Position numbers and translations under genes: made by a program
The notes under the pieces: model-generated
Told to the model about the DNA's origin: nothing
The model's database searches: none
What the model saw: only the letters and a program-made list of their open reading frames with translations
Assembly: GCF_024139115.2 (NCBI RefSeq)
Contig: NC_085140.1
Location: forward strand, 433,751,240 to 433,815,239
DNA from: Armigeres subalbatus
Taxonomy: Eukaryota; Arthropoda; Insecta; Diptera; Culicidae
Length of the DNA stretch: 64,000 nucleotides
Direction of reading: 5' to 3'
In this document: positions 54,590-64,000 of the stretch, piece by piece
Numbering within the stretch: the first letter of the stretch is position 1
Layout: each line of letters begins with the position of its first letter

Positions 54590-55899
54590 TCAGAAAAACT
54601 CAAAACTTGATCAGAGAGTGACTCACCATATGCTAGTCCTATAGTAATTATTCCTTATAAAGATAATGATTTCAGATTATGCATAGATTATAGGAAATTG
54701 AACAAGAATACAGTTAGGGATAATTACCCTTTACCTGTTATTAATTGATACTCTAAAACATAAAAATATATTTTCTATCATAGATTTAAAATTTGGATTC
54801 CACCAAATTAGGAAGTACAGACTAGATTCAACGAAGTTCACAGCATTTGTAACTCCGAAAGAACAATATGAATATTTACGTGTTCCGTGCGGTTTGTGCA
54901 ATGCACCTGCAGTTTTTCGAAGATTTATAAACAAAATTTTTAAAGAATTGATTGACGATGATAAAATTATTGTATATATTGATGATATTATGATTGCCAG
55001 TAAAAATTTTGAAGAACATTTAGAGACTTTAGGAAAAGTATATCAAATATTGAATGATAACTTGTTGGAGATGATTTTGAGTAAATGTAAATTTTTGTTG
55101 GAAGAAATTGATTATTTGGGATGTACTATTAATAAATTTGGAAAAACTCTTAATAAATCTCAAATTGAAAGTATTGCAAACTTTCCCATTCCTAACAATT
55201 GCAAAGATGTTCAACGATTTTTGGGACTCACAAGTTATTTTAGGAAGTTTGTACAGAATTTTGCAACTATTGCAAGACCTTTGTAGTCTTTTGAAAAAAG
55301 AAGCAAAATTTGTTTTTGAACAGGAACAGTTAGATGCTTTCAATGCACTTAAAAATAATTTGATATCTCCGCCAATTTTAGTGACATACGATCCTAATGC
55401 TGAAACACAACTTCATTGTGATGCAAGTTCTTTTGGATTCTGGGCTATTTTGCTTCAAAAACAGAATGATAAAAAGTTTCATCCAGTTATTTACTTCAGT
55501 AGAAAAACGGATGAATATGAATCAAAACTACACAGTTTCGAATTAGAGACGCTGACAGTAGTATATGCTGTCAAAAGGTTTCATGTTTATTTATCAGGAT
55601 TATACTTTAAAATGTTTACAGATTGCAGTACATTAGTACAAACATTGTCTAAGAAAGAAGTAAATCCAAAAATTTGTAGATGGGCAATGTTTCTGGAAAA
55701 CTATAATTTTAATTTAGAGTATCGGGATGGCTCTAGGATGCAGCATGTAGATGTTTTAAGCCGCCAAGAGACAACATTCAAAAAGTGCTTAGAAGATGCA
55801 AGAACGGAGGATACTAGTTGTCCTGATGAAAATGTTGAAAATAAAACAATTAATGTTCTTCAAGGTGTTGAAATAGAACGAAAAATTATTATTGCTTAA
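54590..55899 (+). pseudogene. Gypsy reverse transcriptase and RNase H (broken)
   Basis: The RT start is badly damaged, but DFRLCIDYRKLNKNTVRDNY and FSIIDLKFGFHQI can be read in changing frames. Then VPCGLCNAPAVFRRF and the catalytic YIDDIMIA follow, then a thumb with FLGLTSYFRKFV. A shift at about 55,285 leads into RNase H: LHCDASSFGFWAIL (first Asp), HSFELETLTVV (Glu), MFTDCSTLV (Asp) and HVDVLSRQ (last Asp). The RNase H frame ends with a stop at 55,899. Catalytic residues survive although the gene is dead. Confidence 0.88.
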
Positions 55900-55904
55900 G
55901 AACA

Positions 55905-57127
55905 AGACGAGAAAATATTAAAAATTAAACAGTTGTTAGAAAGGTCATCTTTCCCAAGCTTTGAACTTGTTAATGGAGTACTTTTTAGAAAAGATGGCGT
56001 TAAGCGTTTAATGGTAGTTCCTAAGTTAATGATTGATAACATCATTAAATTAAGCCATGATAATTTTGGTCATATTGGTATAGATAAAACAATGTTTGAG
56101 ATTAAAAAGCAATTTTGGTTTTGTAGCATGAAAAAAATTGTAAAAAAATACATAAATAATTGTTTAACATACATATTTTACAGTCCTTCTGGGAAAAAAA
56201 GAGGGTTTTATAAAAGTCATTGATAAAGGAGATAAAACTTTCAAAACTATACATAAAGATTATTATGGACCGATTCAGTTACCTTCATCAAATAGAGCGA
56301 AATATGTGTTTATAATAGTAGATGCATTTACCAAATTCATAAAGCTTTTTCCTTCAAAATCTTCAGATGAAACGATTTCTCATTTGAATAATTATATTAA
56401 TTTTTATAGTAACCCTAACCAAATAATTTCGGATAGAGGCGCCTGTTTTACATCTCAAAAATTCAAAAATTTCATTAACATCAATCAAATTGAGCATATA
56501 AAAAAAGCTGCCTATACACCGGAAGCGAACGGTCAAGTTGAACGTATGAATAAGACATTAACGCCCATGCTTGCAAAATTATGTTACGATTCATCTAAAA
56601 AATGGGATAAATTATTATCAAAGGTAGAATTTATATTTAATAATACATATAACAGGTCAATTGGTAATTATCCTAGTGTATTGCTGTTTGGAGTTAAGCA
56701 AAATAATCTAGAGTGTGCACATCATAATATTGAAAATATTGTTGCTAACAGGCAAACAGTATCTAAGGCATTGAACATTTCAGACGTTCGTGAAAACGCT
56801 CGTAGTAAAATTTTATAAAATCAAGCATATAACAAAAAGATGACAGATAAAAAAAGGAAAAAGAGCACAATTTATAAATTAGGTGATTTCATAGTTCTTG
56901 AGGCTAGCGGCAGACATAAAATAGCGCCAAAATATAAAGGGCCGTACAAAATTCATAAAATTTGCCGAATGATAGGTATGTTGTGACTGACATCGATGGA
57001 TTTCAAATTGCAAATACCCCTTTTAATTCGGTTTGTTCACTTCAAAATATGAGGAAATGGATGAGTGATTATATATCTGATGGTAGTGATATCGATGAGA
57101 ACATCGATAATGTCAGGATGCCCGAGA
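55905..57127 (+). pseudogene. Gypsy integrase (broken)
   Basis: The N-terminal zinc-binding region has HDNFGHIG (the two His), but the cysteine pair is reduced to CLTY, so one ligand is lost. After a break near 56,220 the core contains IVDAFTK (D), SDRGACFTS (D) and, 35 residues later, NGQVERMNK (E), the DD(35)E triad. A C-terminal YKGPYKI resembles the GPY/F module. It ends just before the 3' LTR. The integrase would join element cDNA to host DNA with the 5-bp stagger seen at the ends. Confidence 0.88.
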
Positions 57128-57236
57128 TGTAGTAATAACATAGTAGGCTGACCTAGGGAATAACTGAGTTTGACACTGACGAATAATTCATTATGTAATA
57201 AACCACTGAACTAGGAACACACGTTTTATTACTTCA
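57128..57236 (+). repeat. 3' LTR of the gypsy element
   Basis: 109 bp, TG...CA ends, with an AATAAA signal at about 57,197. Followed directly by the ATAAC duplication. The preceding purine tract is weak (AGGATGCCCGAGA). Confidence 0.9.
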
Positions 57237-57241
57237 ATAAC

Positions 57242-57721
57242 CATGCTCGGAGAGCAAGATTACTTTTGACACATATCGAATCATTTGCAATAGAAGTCAT
57301 ATTGGAATTGTTGGGTAGCACCAGCCACTCGGGTGATTTTATAATTTTTGAATTGTCACTTTTAAGTTTAATTAAATTTAATTAGGTAAATGAGACAGAC
57401 CTTAAAGAAGCGATATAAGATAACTGGAGATAATGTTAAAATAGGAGAAAACTTCGGCTCATCACACAAATTATCAATGATATTGGACAGCACACCATTT
57501 CTAGGGAGATATTTATCATTGCTTCTTTAAAAAAGCGTATCAATCAGTCATGCACTTCTTCAACTAATAAACGTAATAAATTTGCGTGAAACAACTTCTC
57601 GGTTATCAGCCATGTTTTAACGACTCAGCGTCGCAGCATGCGTGGAATGATAAAATGACAGTTGTGCATGGTTTCCGTTTTGAATGGGGTGCTCTTGAAA
57701 ACGCGAGTATATTTCAAGACA
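57242..57721. other. No recognisable feature
   Basis: About 480 bp between the gypsy element and a palindromic MITE. No motif assigned. Confidence 0.3.
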
Positions 57722-57938
57722 AAATTTTCAAAACGACTTATCTGCTTTTGTAAACAAAGATTCAAACGACGATTTGACGAATCTGATAGCTCTCCCACGC
57801 AAACCAACACCACCATTAGGTAGGTGAAGGTTTCCGCTACCTGTTGATGGTGTTGGTTTGCGTGGGAGAGCTATCTGATTCGTCAAATCGTCGTTTGAAT
57901 CTTTGTTTACAAAAGCAGATAAGTCGTTTTGAAATTTT
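57722..57938. mobile_element. Near-perfect 217-bp palindromic MITE
   Basis: Left arm TTTCAAAACGACTTATCTGC to CAACACCACCATTAGGTAG, right arm its reverse complement, with only a few mismatches over about 100 bp and a short centre near 57,830. Related to 10,299-10,537 through TTTGTAAACAAAGATTCAAAC and CTCCCACGCAAACCA. The high symmetry could give a long RNA hairpin if transcribed. Confidence 0.8.
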
Positions 57939-57969
57939 TTTCTTGATTTGTTTTTGGATTCCGGGATTC

Positions 57970-58520
57970 TTGAAGAATTAAGGTTTCTATCCGATAAAAA
58001 AATCAAAATCATAGTCGTTAAACAAAGATTAGATTTATTATTTTGAGCATCTTCAATTTTTGAGCTGCGATTCATCATCAATCTCAAAACTAAATCTACT
58101 ATATTTTCATGCTGGCAACACCAAGGTGGATTTATCTTCTACGTCGAATCTTATGGCTTTATTTATGATCAGTAATATTGAAAGCTTGTTGTCTCATTTT
58201 TCTCCGTGTTAGTGCGATAAAGTGTGATAAGTTAGAATGATAAAAATGTGTGCGCAACTTTGTGGATCGAGTATTTTTTTTTCCTTAATTATTGAAAATT
58301 TCGTTTTCCTGAGGGAAATAATCAATAAACTGCGTGGCAATATTGATTTGTGCGATCGATCGTAAAATAATAATAGGCCAGCGAAATGATACTAAACAGG
58401 TGATTTTGTTTGAAATCGTGCTCATTTATTTGAATCAGGTGTCACTATCGATAACGCCATAAGAGATTAATTGAAAGACAGAGAAACAATAAATGATACT
58501 GCAGATGTTTAATTCGTTTT
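57970..58520. repeat. Dispersed non-coding duplication, copy 2
   Basis: Diverged copy of 45,925-46,420 in the same orientation, slightly longer owing to small indels (for example an extra GTGCGATAAAGTGTGATAAG near 58,212). No open frame is conserved between the copies, which argues against coding. Confidence 0.75.
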
Positions 58521-59347
58521 CAATAACGTGTTAGTTTCAGAGATTCTGATTGACTCTCACACCTCTAGAAATAATGATAGATTCAGTGATTAAATGATAA
58601 AAAGTAATAAGGACAAGATATGCCCCTTTTATGTATGTGAGTAAAATAATAAATCTGGTCAGTTTTCACTTTCAATACACGCACAAACCGGCACACACCC
58701 AAGGATAGCCAAAGACTAGCCGGCCAGTCGCCGTTTGCTCTACACTCAGTGATCTGGTTTAGATGACGATGTCGAGGACCAGACCCAACAGCGACATCCA
58801 CGCAGCATCGGCGGACTGCAAACAGCTCTTCCATCATTTGCTCAAAGGAGGTAATTTTTAATACCGACAGCAATAGAGAACACTGTCTTCTTCTACATGG
58901 GCCATAACTAGTTTATTTTTCTTCTCGGACCGCTCCCTGAGGCTCTTTGGCACTGTGGCCGCACCGCACCGTCCTTTCCTCTGATCCTCATTTTATCGCC
59001 GCGCTGCGTATGGAGACGATCGAACGACCGCGCACACGGATTATGCAATACCGACTGTATCTTGTGGACGTCGGTCGCGTACAGCAGCGCACTGCTCTCG
59101 TTTTTTATGCAATTTTTAATGTGCTTCGATGGTCCGCCATCGCCGGTGCGGCAGCAACAAGGGGCGCTCACGCCACCGCCGCCTGGCCTCAATCTAAGGA
59201 GCCTAACCGACTGGCGGTGGCTAAGGGGCGGGGTCTCGAGCGCGATAATGATGTTTATGAAAATAGATGGATGGTCGCAGCTGGACGTGTGGACCCTTTC
59301 CACCCCCTCGATCCATCACTAATAGGGGTGACGCCAGGGAAGCAGGC
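58521..59347. other. GC-richer, apparently single-copy DNA
   Basis: No known motif. The region 58,900-59,330 has overlapping open frames on both strands with low-complexity Ala/Arg content typical of chance frames in GC-rich DNA. I cannot support an exon. Confidence 0.35.
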
Positions 59348-59727
59348 TTGTAAAATGTCATCTGCATGTCATTTGACTAATTTGTTCATAACTTTCTTTA
59401 GAAGCAAAATTTCTTCCATAATTTTGAATGTACTCATAACGCTTGAGTAGGGTTATATTTTTGTCCAAGGGTACATTGCTCTAAGTATAACATCAAAGGC
59501 TGGAGAGTGAAAACTCTCCAAAATGTCACGTGTCATTTGACATAATGTCATTTGAATGACATTTTGCCTCCCACGCTCCAGATTACATATTTACAGCAAA
59601 GTCTCGTTAGACAAAGTTGTAGGCCCATTTAACCGCTATAAGTTCATCATACAACATGAATTGATAGCTACCTTCTGAAAAAAGTTCTGGGAAAATTATA
59701 CAAACGAATGCAAATGACATTTTACAA
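59348..59727. mobile_element. MITE with TTGTAAAATGTCAT termini
   Basis: 380 bp. The left end TTGTAAAATGTCATCTGCAT and right end ATGCAAATGACATTTTACAA are inverted repeats with one mismatch over 20 bp. Further ATGTCATTTGA/TGACAT motifs lie near 59,530-59,570. The target duplication is not clear. Non-coding. Confidence 0.7.
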
Positions 59728-61351
59728 CACTGCAGGGAAGAACCCGAAATGGATGTGTGTCAGTTGACCGATGTCACGCCAGCCCCATCGCTTGTTGTGG
59801 CTGAAACTGAAAGTCGCCGGGATGGGCCGCAATTGAACTGGTTCCACCGGCTCCGATCCAGTTCTGATGTTATGGAACTTCCTGGCGGTGCGTCGTCCGT
59901 CTCGTATGTGCGTGAGCTTAAATGGTTCATCGACGTGTGGTCTCCCCGCGGCGGCGGCCCGGTAGTATGATTGGCAGATAGCACTTGGGGCTTTTGTTTC
60001 TATGCCTATGGCATGATCGGAGAAAAAAGAAATAGCTCACTCACTGAGATACACATCTTCCAATTACCGAATTCAAAGACATCGACGCTGCGATGGGTGT
60101 AGAGATTATTGGGAACCTCTTCAAACAATAGCAAAACTTGGCTCGACAGCCTGGCCCAGGTGGAACCTCGTTCGGAATCCGTCCCTTGTTCGTGGAAATA
60201 CAAAATTCGATCAACGGTGACGACGATCGCGACCAGAAAGACCGTAGCAAAACTTGTTTAGGAGATTAACAGATTAAAATCGAAAATTCATCACGCTGCT
60301 GCCGTTCGTTCGTTCGTCGCTGGACGGATTGATGGACGAATGGACCAGATCATGTTTACACAGTTTCTCCGTACGTGTCTTGATTTATATGCCTGCCGCC
60401 AACAACCGCCCAACAGTGCCCTTTCGCTGGCTGGGTCCTACAATTTCGATTCGGTTCAGCCGTCCGGCCGTCGTCCATCCGCGACGGATAGTGACATCTC
60501 GTTATTAATGACAGCGTGAGCCTTCTTATTAGACCCCCGAAAAGGTAACACGCGTGCCCGTATGATTTTTATTTTTTTAGTTTTGGCGCTTGGCAAGATC
60601 TCAACGGTAGGGATTAGGCTTAGGAACCAGTTTAGGGATGATGGAATGAAGTTGGATTCCATTTTGAGATGATGAGATGATGTGTATGAATGATGACTTT
60701 TTGGACAGAAGAAGGTCGATAAAAATGTTGATAAACAGTAAATTAGATTAGTAGCGAATGTGTTTCCGTTAGAATTGGTATTAATGTTGGGGCGCTTACG
60801 GTTATATCAATTTTCGTCTTTATGTCGCTCCTATATTGAATAATGCATCCGTTTTTTTCGATATTTGTCAGAACGCAAGGTGAAACACGCAAACAAATAT
60901 TGTCTAGGCTAAAGGATCATCTCAGAGTTTCATTTCGTATAACAAATTGGCTCACATTGAATACACATTTTTTGTGTATTTGAGAGTCTGCAAAAGACTA
61001 AATCTCTCAGGACAGTATTTCAAAATTACTTAAATCTCAAGAGTGTAATATTAAAAATTTTCAAGTTTGCTGTTTGGAAAAAAAAAATCATAGAAGGAAT
61101 TCCAGAGGGCTGGAGCCAAGTATGACATACTCGAACATTTGACTTATCGTCATTATTGGAGGAGATAAGTTTTGAGCTATCGTTGATGGTCGGATGTCTG
61201 AATTGTTAAATTTGGGTCAATTTATGAAATTTGCCTAATTTCTCCGACCAACTGGGTGGATACCTTTCCAAGTGTGGAAGTAAGATCATCCATTGTCAAA
61301 TTGCGAGATTCGGGGAAGTGGTGATTACCCTCCGTAATTTCCTCAACGAAC
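59728..61351. other. Unassigned DNA upstream of the Juan-like LINE
   Basis: No gene recognised. The portion 59,740-60,540 is GC-richer with chance frames; 60,700-61,350 is AT-rich. No terminal repeats found. Confidence 0.35.
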
Positions 61352-61384
61352 ATTCCAGTTCGAGACAGCAACACGTACGGACGT
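61350..61384 (+). promoter_or_regulatory. Internal LINE core promoter (Inr plus DPE)
   Basis: ACATTCC at 61,350-61,356 matches the arthropod initiator. Taking the A at 61,352 as +1, GGACG occupies +28 to +32 (61,379-61,383), matching the DPE consensus RGWYV at its canonical position. This architecture is known for Jockey- and I-type LINEs, which start transcription at their own first base. Confidence 0.6.
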
Positions 61385-61482
61385 GTTTTTTGCTCGCGCA
61401 TTTTTTCTAAGTGTTTTTTCTCGTTCTTTCGCTGTTTACGTTTTCGCTTGTCGCGTTGGCGTTATTTTCTCCCGGACCCGTC

Positions 61483-62731
61483 ATGGGAGACTCGGTGGCC
61501 GATTCGGTCGCTGGAAAAGTGCCTAAGCGCACTGCTCTTGGAGGCGCGGGTAACCCCTCCAAGCAGCTTTTGCAGAGCAACGTGTTCTCGCCGTTGCCGC
61601 TTGATGACGCCGGCAATCCGCCGAAAAGAGGAAGAAGCAGCAATCGCAGCTGCCGCAGGTGCAACCGGAGCGGAAGGAGAAGTGCCCGCCCGTGTTTGTG
61701 AAGGGCGATCCGCCGGATTTACGCCCAAAATTCGCCAGCTGATCGCTAAGGGGCTGAAATGTACTTTTCGGCTCTGCAGCGAGGGCGTGAAAGTGATGCC
61801 GGCCAACAGGGACCATCATCAATCCGTCGTGGAGTTCCTCGAGGTCCACAAGTATGAGTACTACACTCATGACCACCCCGGCACGAAGCCGCTCAAGGCT
61901 TTGCTGCGAGGACTTCACGACATGAAGGAGGAAGAGCTCCAAGCAGAGCTTGAAAGTTGCGGACTGAAGCCAGTAGCCGTCCACAAGATCGCTCGTCACG
62001 ACAAGGCGAGGAAATATCGCGACCAGCTTTACCTGATCCATCTGGAGCACGGCTCCACTACCTGGAAGGACCTGAAGCTGGTTGGCGTTATAAATTACAC
62101 CGTCGTTGACTGGGAGCGATATCGGCCAGTGCACCGCGATGTCACGCAATGCACCAACTGCTTCAATTTCGGGCACGGCACCAGAAACTGCCGCATGAAG
62201 CCGCGCTGCAACAAGTGTGGCGAACCCCATCCGACTGACGAGTGCGACAAAATGGAGGTGGCTGATCCCAAGTGCGCCAACTGTGGCGACAAACATCGGG
62301 CCACCACAAAGGGCTGCCCAAAGCGAGCCGAGTTCCTGGAAATCCGGAAGAAGGCTTCCACCAGGACCATTCCGAAGAAGAACCGTGTTCCTGTAATCAA
62401 CGAGGTGAACTTTCCAGTTATCCAGGCTCCCCGTCGTGTGATTCCAATACTCCCACCGCTACAGCCGCACAAGCGACTGACAGCGGCAGCTGCATCGGTC
62501 CAAGCTCCAGCATCGTCGGCACCATCCACCAGCGAATGGCCCCGCTTCCTCCTCCTGGGTTCCGTCGGCAGTCGGAGAACGAAGCCGTCCCACCGGAAGA
62601 ATCTGCCCGCTGTACACTCCGGAGCAGCTGATGCCGATCTACGCGCAGCTCGCCACTCGACTGCGCGGCTGCAAACCCGATTCGACCAGGTCTTCACACT
62701 TGGCATGTTCATCATTGAAAATGGCTGCTAG
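61483..62731 (+). pseudogene. Jockey ORF1, gag-like nucleic-acid chaperone (frameshifted)
   Basis: Start chosen at ATGGGAGACTC (61,483). The frame changes from 1 to 3 near 61,628, where the reading becomes KKQQSQLPQVQPERKEK, and to 2 near 61,725, giving KIRQLIAKGLKCTFRL. A PRE_C2HC-type domain follows (YEYYTHDHPGTKPLKALLRG, LKPVAVHKIARHD). Three zinc knuckles come next: CTNCFNFGHGTRNC, CNKCGEPHPTDEC and CANCGDKHRATTKGC. Further shifts lie at 62,535-62,670 before the end FDQVFTLGMFIIENGC. ORF1 binds element RNA in the ribonucleoprotein. Confidence 0.88.
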
Positions 62732-64000
62732 GGTGGGCCTGGTCAACTGGAATGCTTGCTCGCTAAAGAGCAAAACAATCGAGCTGAAGGATTTCCTTGA
62801 GGAGAAGGAAATAGATGTGGCGTTCATCACCGAAACGCACCTAAAACCGGAGGTGAACATCAACATCCCGGACTTCCGCATCGTGCGACTCGACCGGCCG
62901 ACCAGGGAGGTGGTGTGGCCATCGCTCTTCGCTACAACATCAACTGTCGTCTGCTTCCAAGCTTCCAGCTCAGTGTCATCGAGGCCATCGGTGTCGAAAT
63001 CACCACTTCGGTCGGCACAATCGCGCTCATCGCGGCGTACTGTCCAACGCAAGCCAAAGCCGGCGATGGATCATCGGCTGCCCTTCGGAGGGACATCGTC
63101 AAGCTGACGCGGAGGCAAGGCCAGTATATCATTGCCGGCGACTTGAATGCCAAACATCAAGCCTGGGGCAACAGTCGCGGCAATCGAAACGGCACCATCT
63201 GGAGCAACGACATGGAGGAAGGCCACTACACGATCCTGGATTCCCCCGGATTCCCCCACTCGGCTGAGTCGGTCCGGTGCCCACGCAACGCTCGACCTCT
63301 ACGTAACAAACCTGAGTGACCACGTCTCGCAGCCGGTTGTATACCAGGAGCTCAGTTCGGATCACTATCCGGTGGTGGCGGAACTGGGCTCCTCGGTCAA
63401 TCGGCACCAGCAGTTACGGCGGAACTACCACCGAGTGAACTGGCAGCGTTTCCAGCAGTGCGTCGATAACACCGTTGACTACGAGGTGCGTCCGGAGACG
63501 CCGGAAAGTATCGACCGCCAGCTGTGTGCTATCGAGGAGGCGATCACGGCGGCCCGAGAGCAACACGTACCGACGGCTCGGCAGGTAAGCAACTCCTTAA
63601 ACATCGATACACTCACCAAAGATTTGATTCGATTGCGGAATGTCACTCGCAGGCAGTTTCAGCGTACTGGACTGCCTGAGCTTAAGGCACGCTGCAATCG
63701 AATCACAAAAATTATCAAGGCCAGAATGGTGGACCTCAAAAATAACGACTTCTCGAATAAGATCCGCACTCTCCCAGATTATGCTAAGCCGTTCTGGAAA
63801 ATGACCAAAATTCTAAAATCCAAGCCTCGGCCCATTCCACCTTTGATCCCACTAGACAATAATGGCTCGAAGGATCGCTTGATAACTCCTGCAGAGAAGG
63901 TCGCTGAAATAGGTCGTCACTTCGTCAGCTCACACAATCTTGGGCAGAACATCACCAGTCCTCACGAAGCAGCCGTCAACGAGCATGCAAACAACATCCA
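62721..64000 (+). pseudogene. Jockey ORF2, endonuclease and pre-RT region (partial, frameshifted)
   Basis: Starts ATGGCTGCTAGG, overlapping the ORF1 stop. Endonuclease motifs in order: LVNWNACSLKSK (Asn), FITETHLKP (Glu), GDLNAKHQAWG (Asp/Asn), and SSDHYPVV (Asp/His). All are present, but in three frames: a shift near 62,905, then another near 63,270-63,288 into the frame that stays open to the window edge. The last section (HRVNWQRFQQ, PFWKMTKILKSKPRP) is the linker before RT in Jockey elements. RT itself is outside the window. Confidence 0.85.

Larger units (their letters stand above)
50982..57236 (+). mobile_element. Ty3/gypsy LTR retrotransposon (dead, full length)
   Basis: Two short LTRs (50,982-51,100 and 57,128-57,236) begin TGTAGTAATAAC and end TTATTACTTCA. 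A perfect 5-bp duplication ATAAC lies at 50,977-50,981 and 57,237-57,241. Internal order is gag, protease, RT, RNase H, integrase with a GPY/F-like end, which is the Ty3/gypsy order. No envelope gene is present. A 1-kb MITE sits in the primer-binding site and a SINE sits at the start of RT. The reading frame is broken repeatedly. LTRs this short are known in mag- and mdg3-like lineages, but I do not assign a lineage. Confidence 0.92.
61352..64000 (+). mobile_element. Juan-like Jockey-clade LINE, 5' part, runs off the window
   Basis: A non-LTR retrotransposon with a short 5' UTR, a gag-like ORF1 with three zinc knuckles, and an ORF2 that starts with an endonuclease. RT lies beyond the window. 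The start is placed at an initiator-type CATTCC. ORF1 and ORF2 overlap by 11 bp (ATGGCTGCTAG). Several frameshifts in both ORFs show a dead copy, but it seems full length at the 5' end. The 3' end and target duplication cannot be seen. Confidence 0.88.

Noticed and set aside
50982..57236. Endogenous retrovirus with an envelope gene
   Set aside because: The interval between integrase and the 3' LTR is short and contains only the integrase C-terminus; no envelope-like frame exists.
57625..58087. Minus-strand frames across the hairpin at 57.8 kb
   Set aside because: They read through a palindromic MITE and are not conserved in the related copy at 10.3 kb.
58947..59450. 167-codon frame as a host gene
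   Set aside because: No family motif, overlaps other open frames on both strands in GC-rich DNA, and runs into a MITE at 59,348.

Overview
The window looks like repeat-dense, gene-poor DNA from a culicine mosquito, most likely Aedes. Four things support this: a Feilai-type tRNA-derived SINE with a 13-bp target duplication, a Juan-like Jockey-clade LINE, an RTE-clade LINE, and many short palindromic MITEs mixed with 17- to 24-bp minisatellites. I found no convincing host exon, rRNA gene, functional tRNA gene or CRISPR array. Almost every recognisable protein piece belongs to a retrotransposon and is broken.

Layout: 1-3.6 kb holds a MITE and unassigned sequence. A retroposon with a tRNA-like promoter and 99-bp tandem monomers lies at 3.6-5.2 kb. 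A 23-bp hairpin-forming minisatellite (array A) fills 5.3-8.3 kb, followed by a degenerate 23-bp array to 10.2 kb. Dead Jockey and RTE pieces and a poly(A)-tailed retroposon nested in a MITE occupy 11-15.7 kb. From 15.7 to 20.2 kb is mostly unassigned, with a pre-miRNA-sized hairpin at 17.9 kb. An RTE-clade LINE spans 20.9-26 kb and is split by a 2.3-kb palindromic DNA element whose ends read CACAGTG...CACTGTG, flanked by GAGTG. A non-autonomous hAT lies at 28.9-30.4 kb. GAAGTGA-type and TTCGGCCAAAT-type minisatellites flank array B (33.6-35.8 kb), the second copy of the 23-bp array. A 4.2-kb hAT-like element with an 8-bp duplication lies at 39.0-43.2 kb and contains several nested repeats. 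Degenerate 24-bp arrays in alternating orientation fill 46.8-50 kb. A complete but dead Ty3/gypsy element spans 51.0-57.2 kb. The window ends inside a Juan-like LINE that begins at 61,352 and runs off the right edge.

Insertion order can be read from the nesting. In the gypsy element a MITE sits in the primer-binding site and a SINE sits at the start of reverse transcriptase. In the RTE the palindromic element can be subtracted in silico, together with one GAGTG copy, and the reading frame is continuous again. The two large 23-bp arrays pass through the same variant classes in the same order, so they probably share a recent origin. The likely host-derived stretches (about 16.3-19 kb, 26.3-28 kb, 44.1-46.4 kb and 57.9-61.3 kb) have higher GC and contain a diverged roughly 0.5-kb non-coding duplication.

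Family names other than Feilai, Jockey/Juan-like, RTE and Ty3/gypsy are inferred from termini and target duplications, not from a database.
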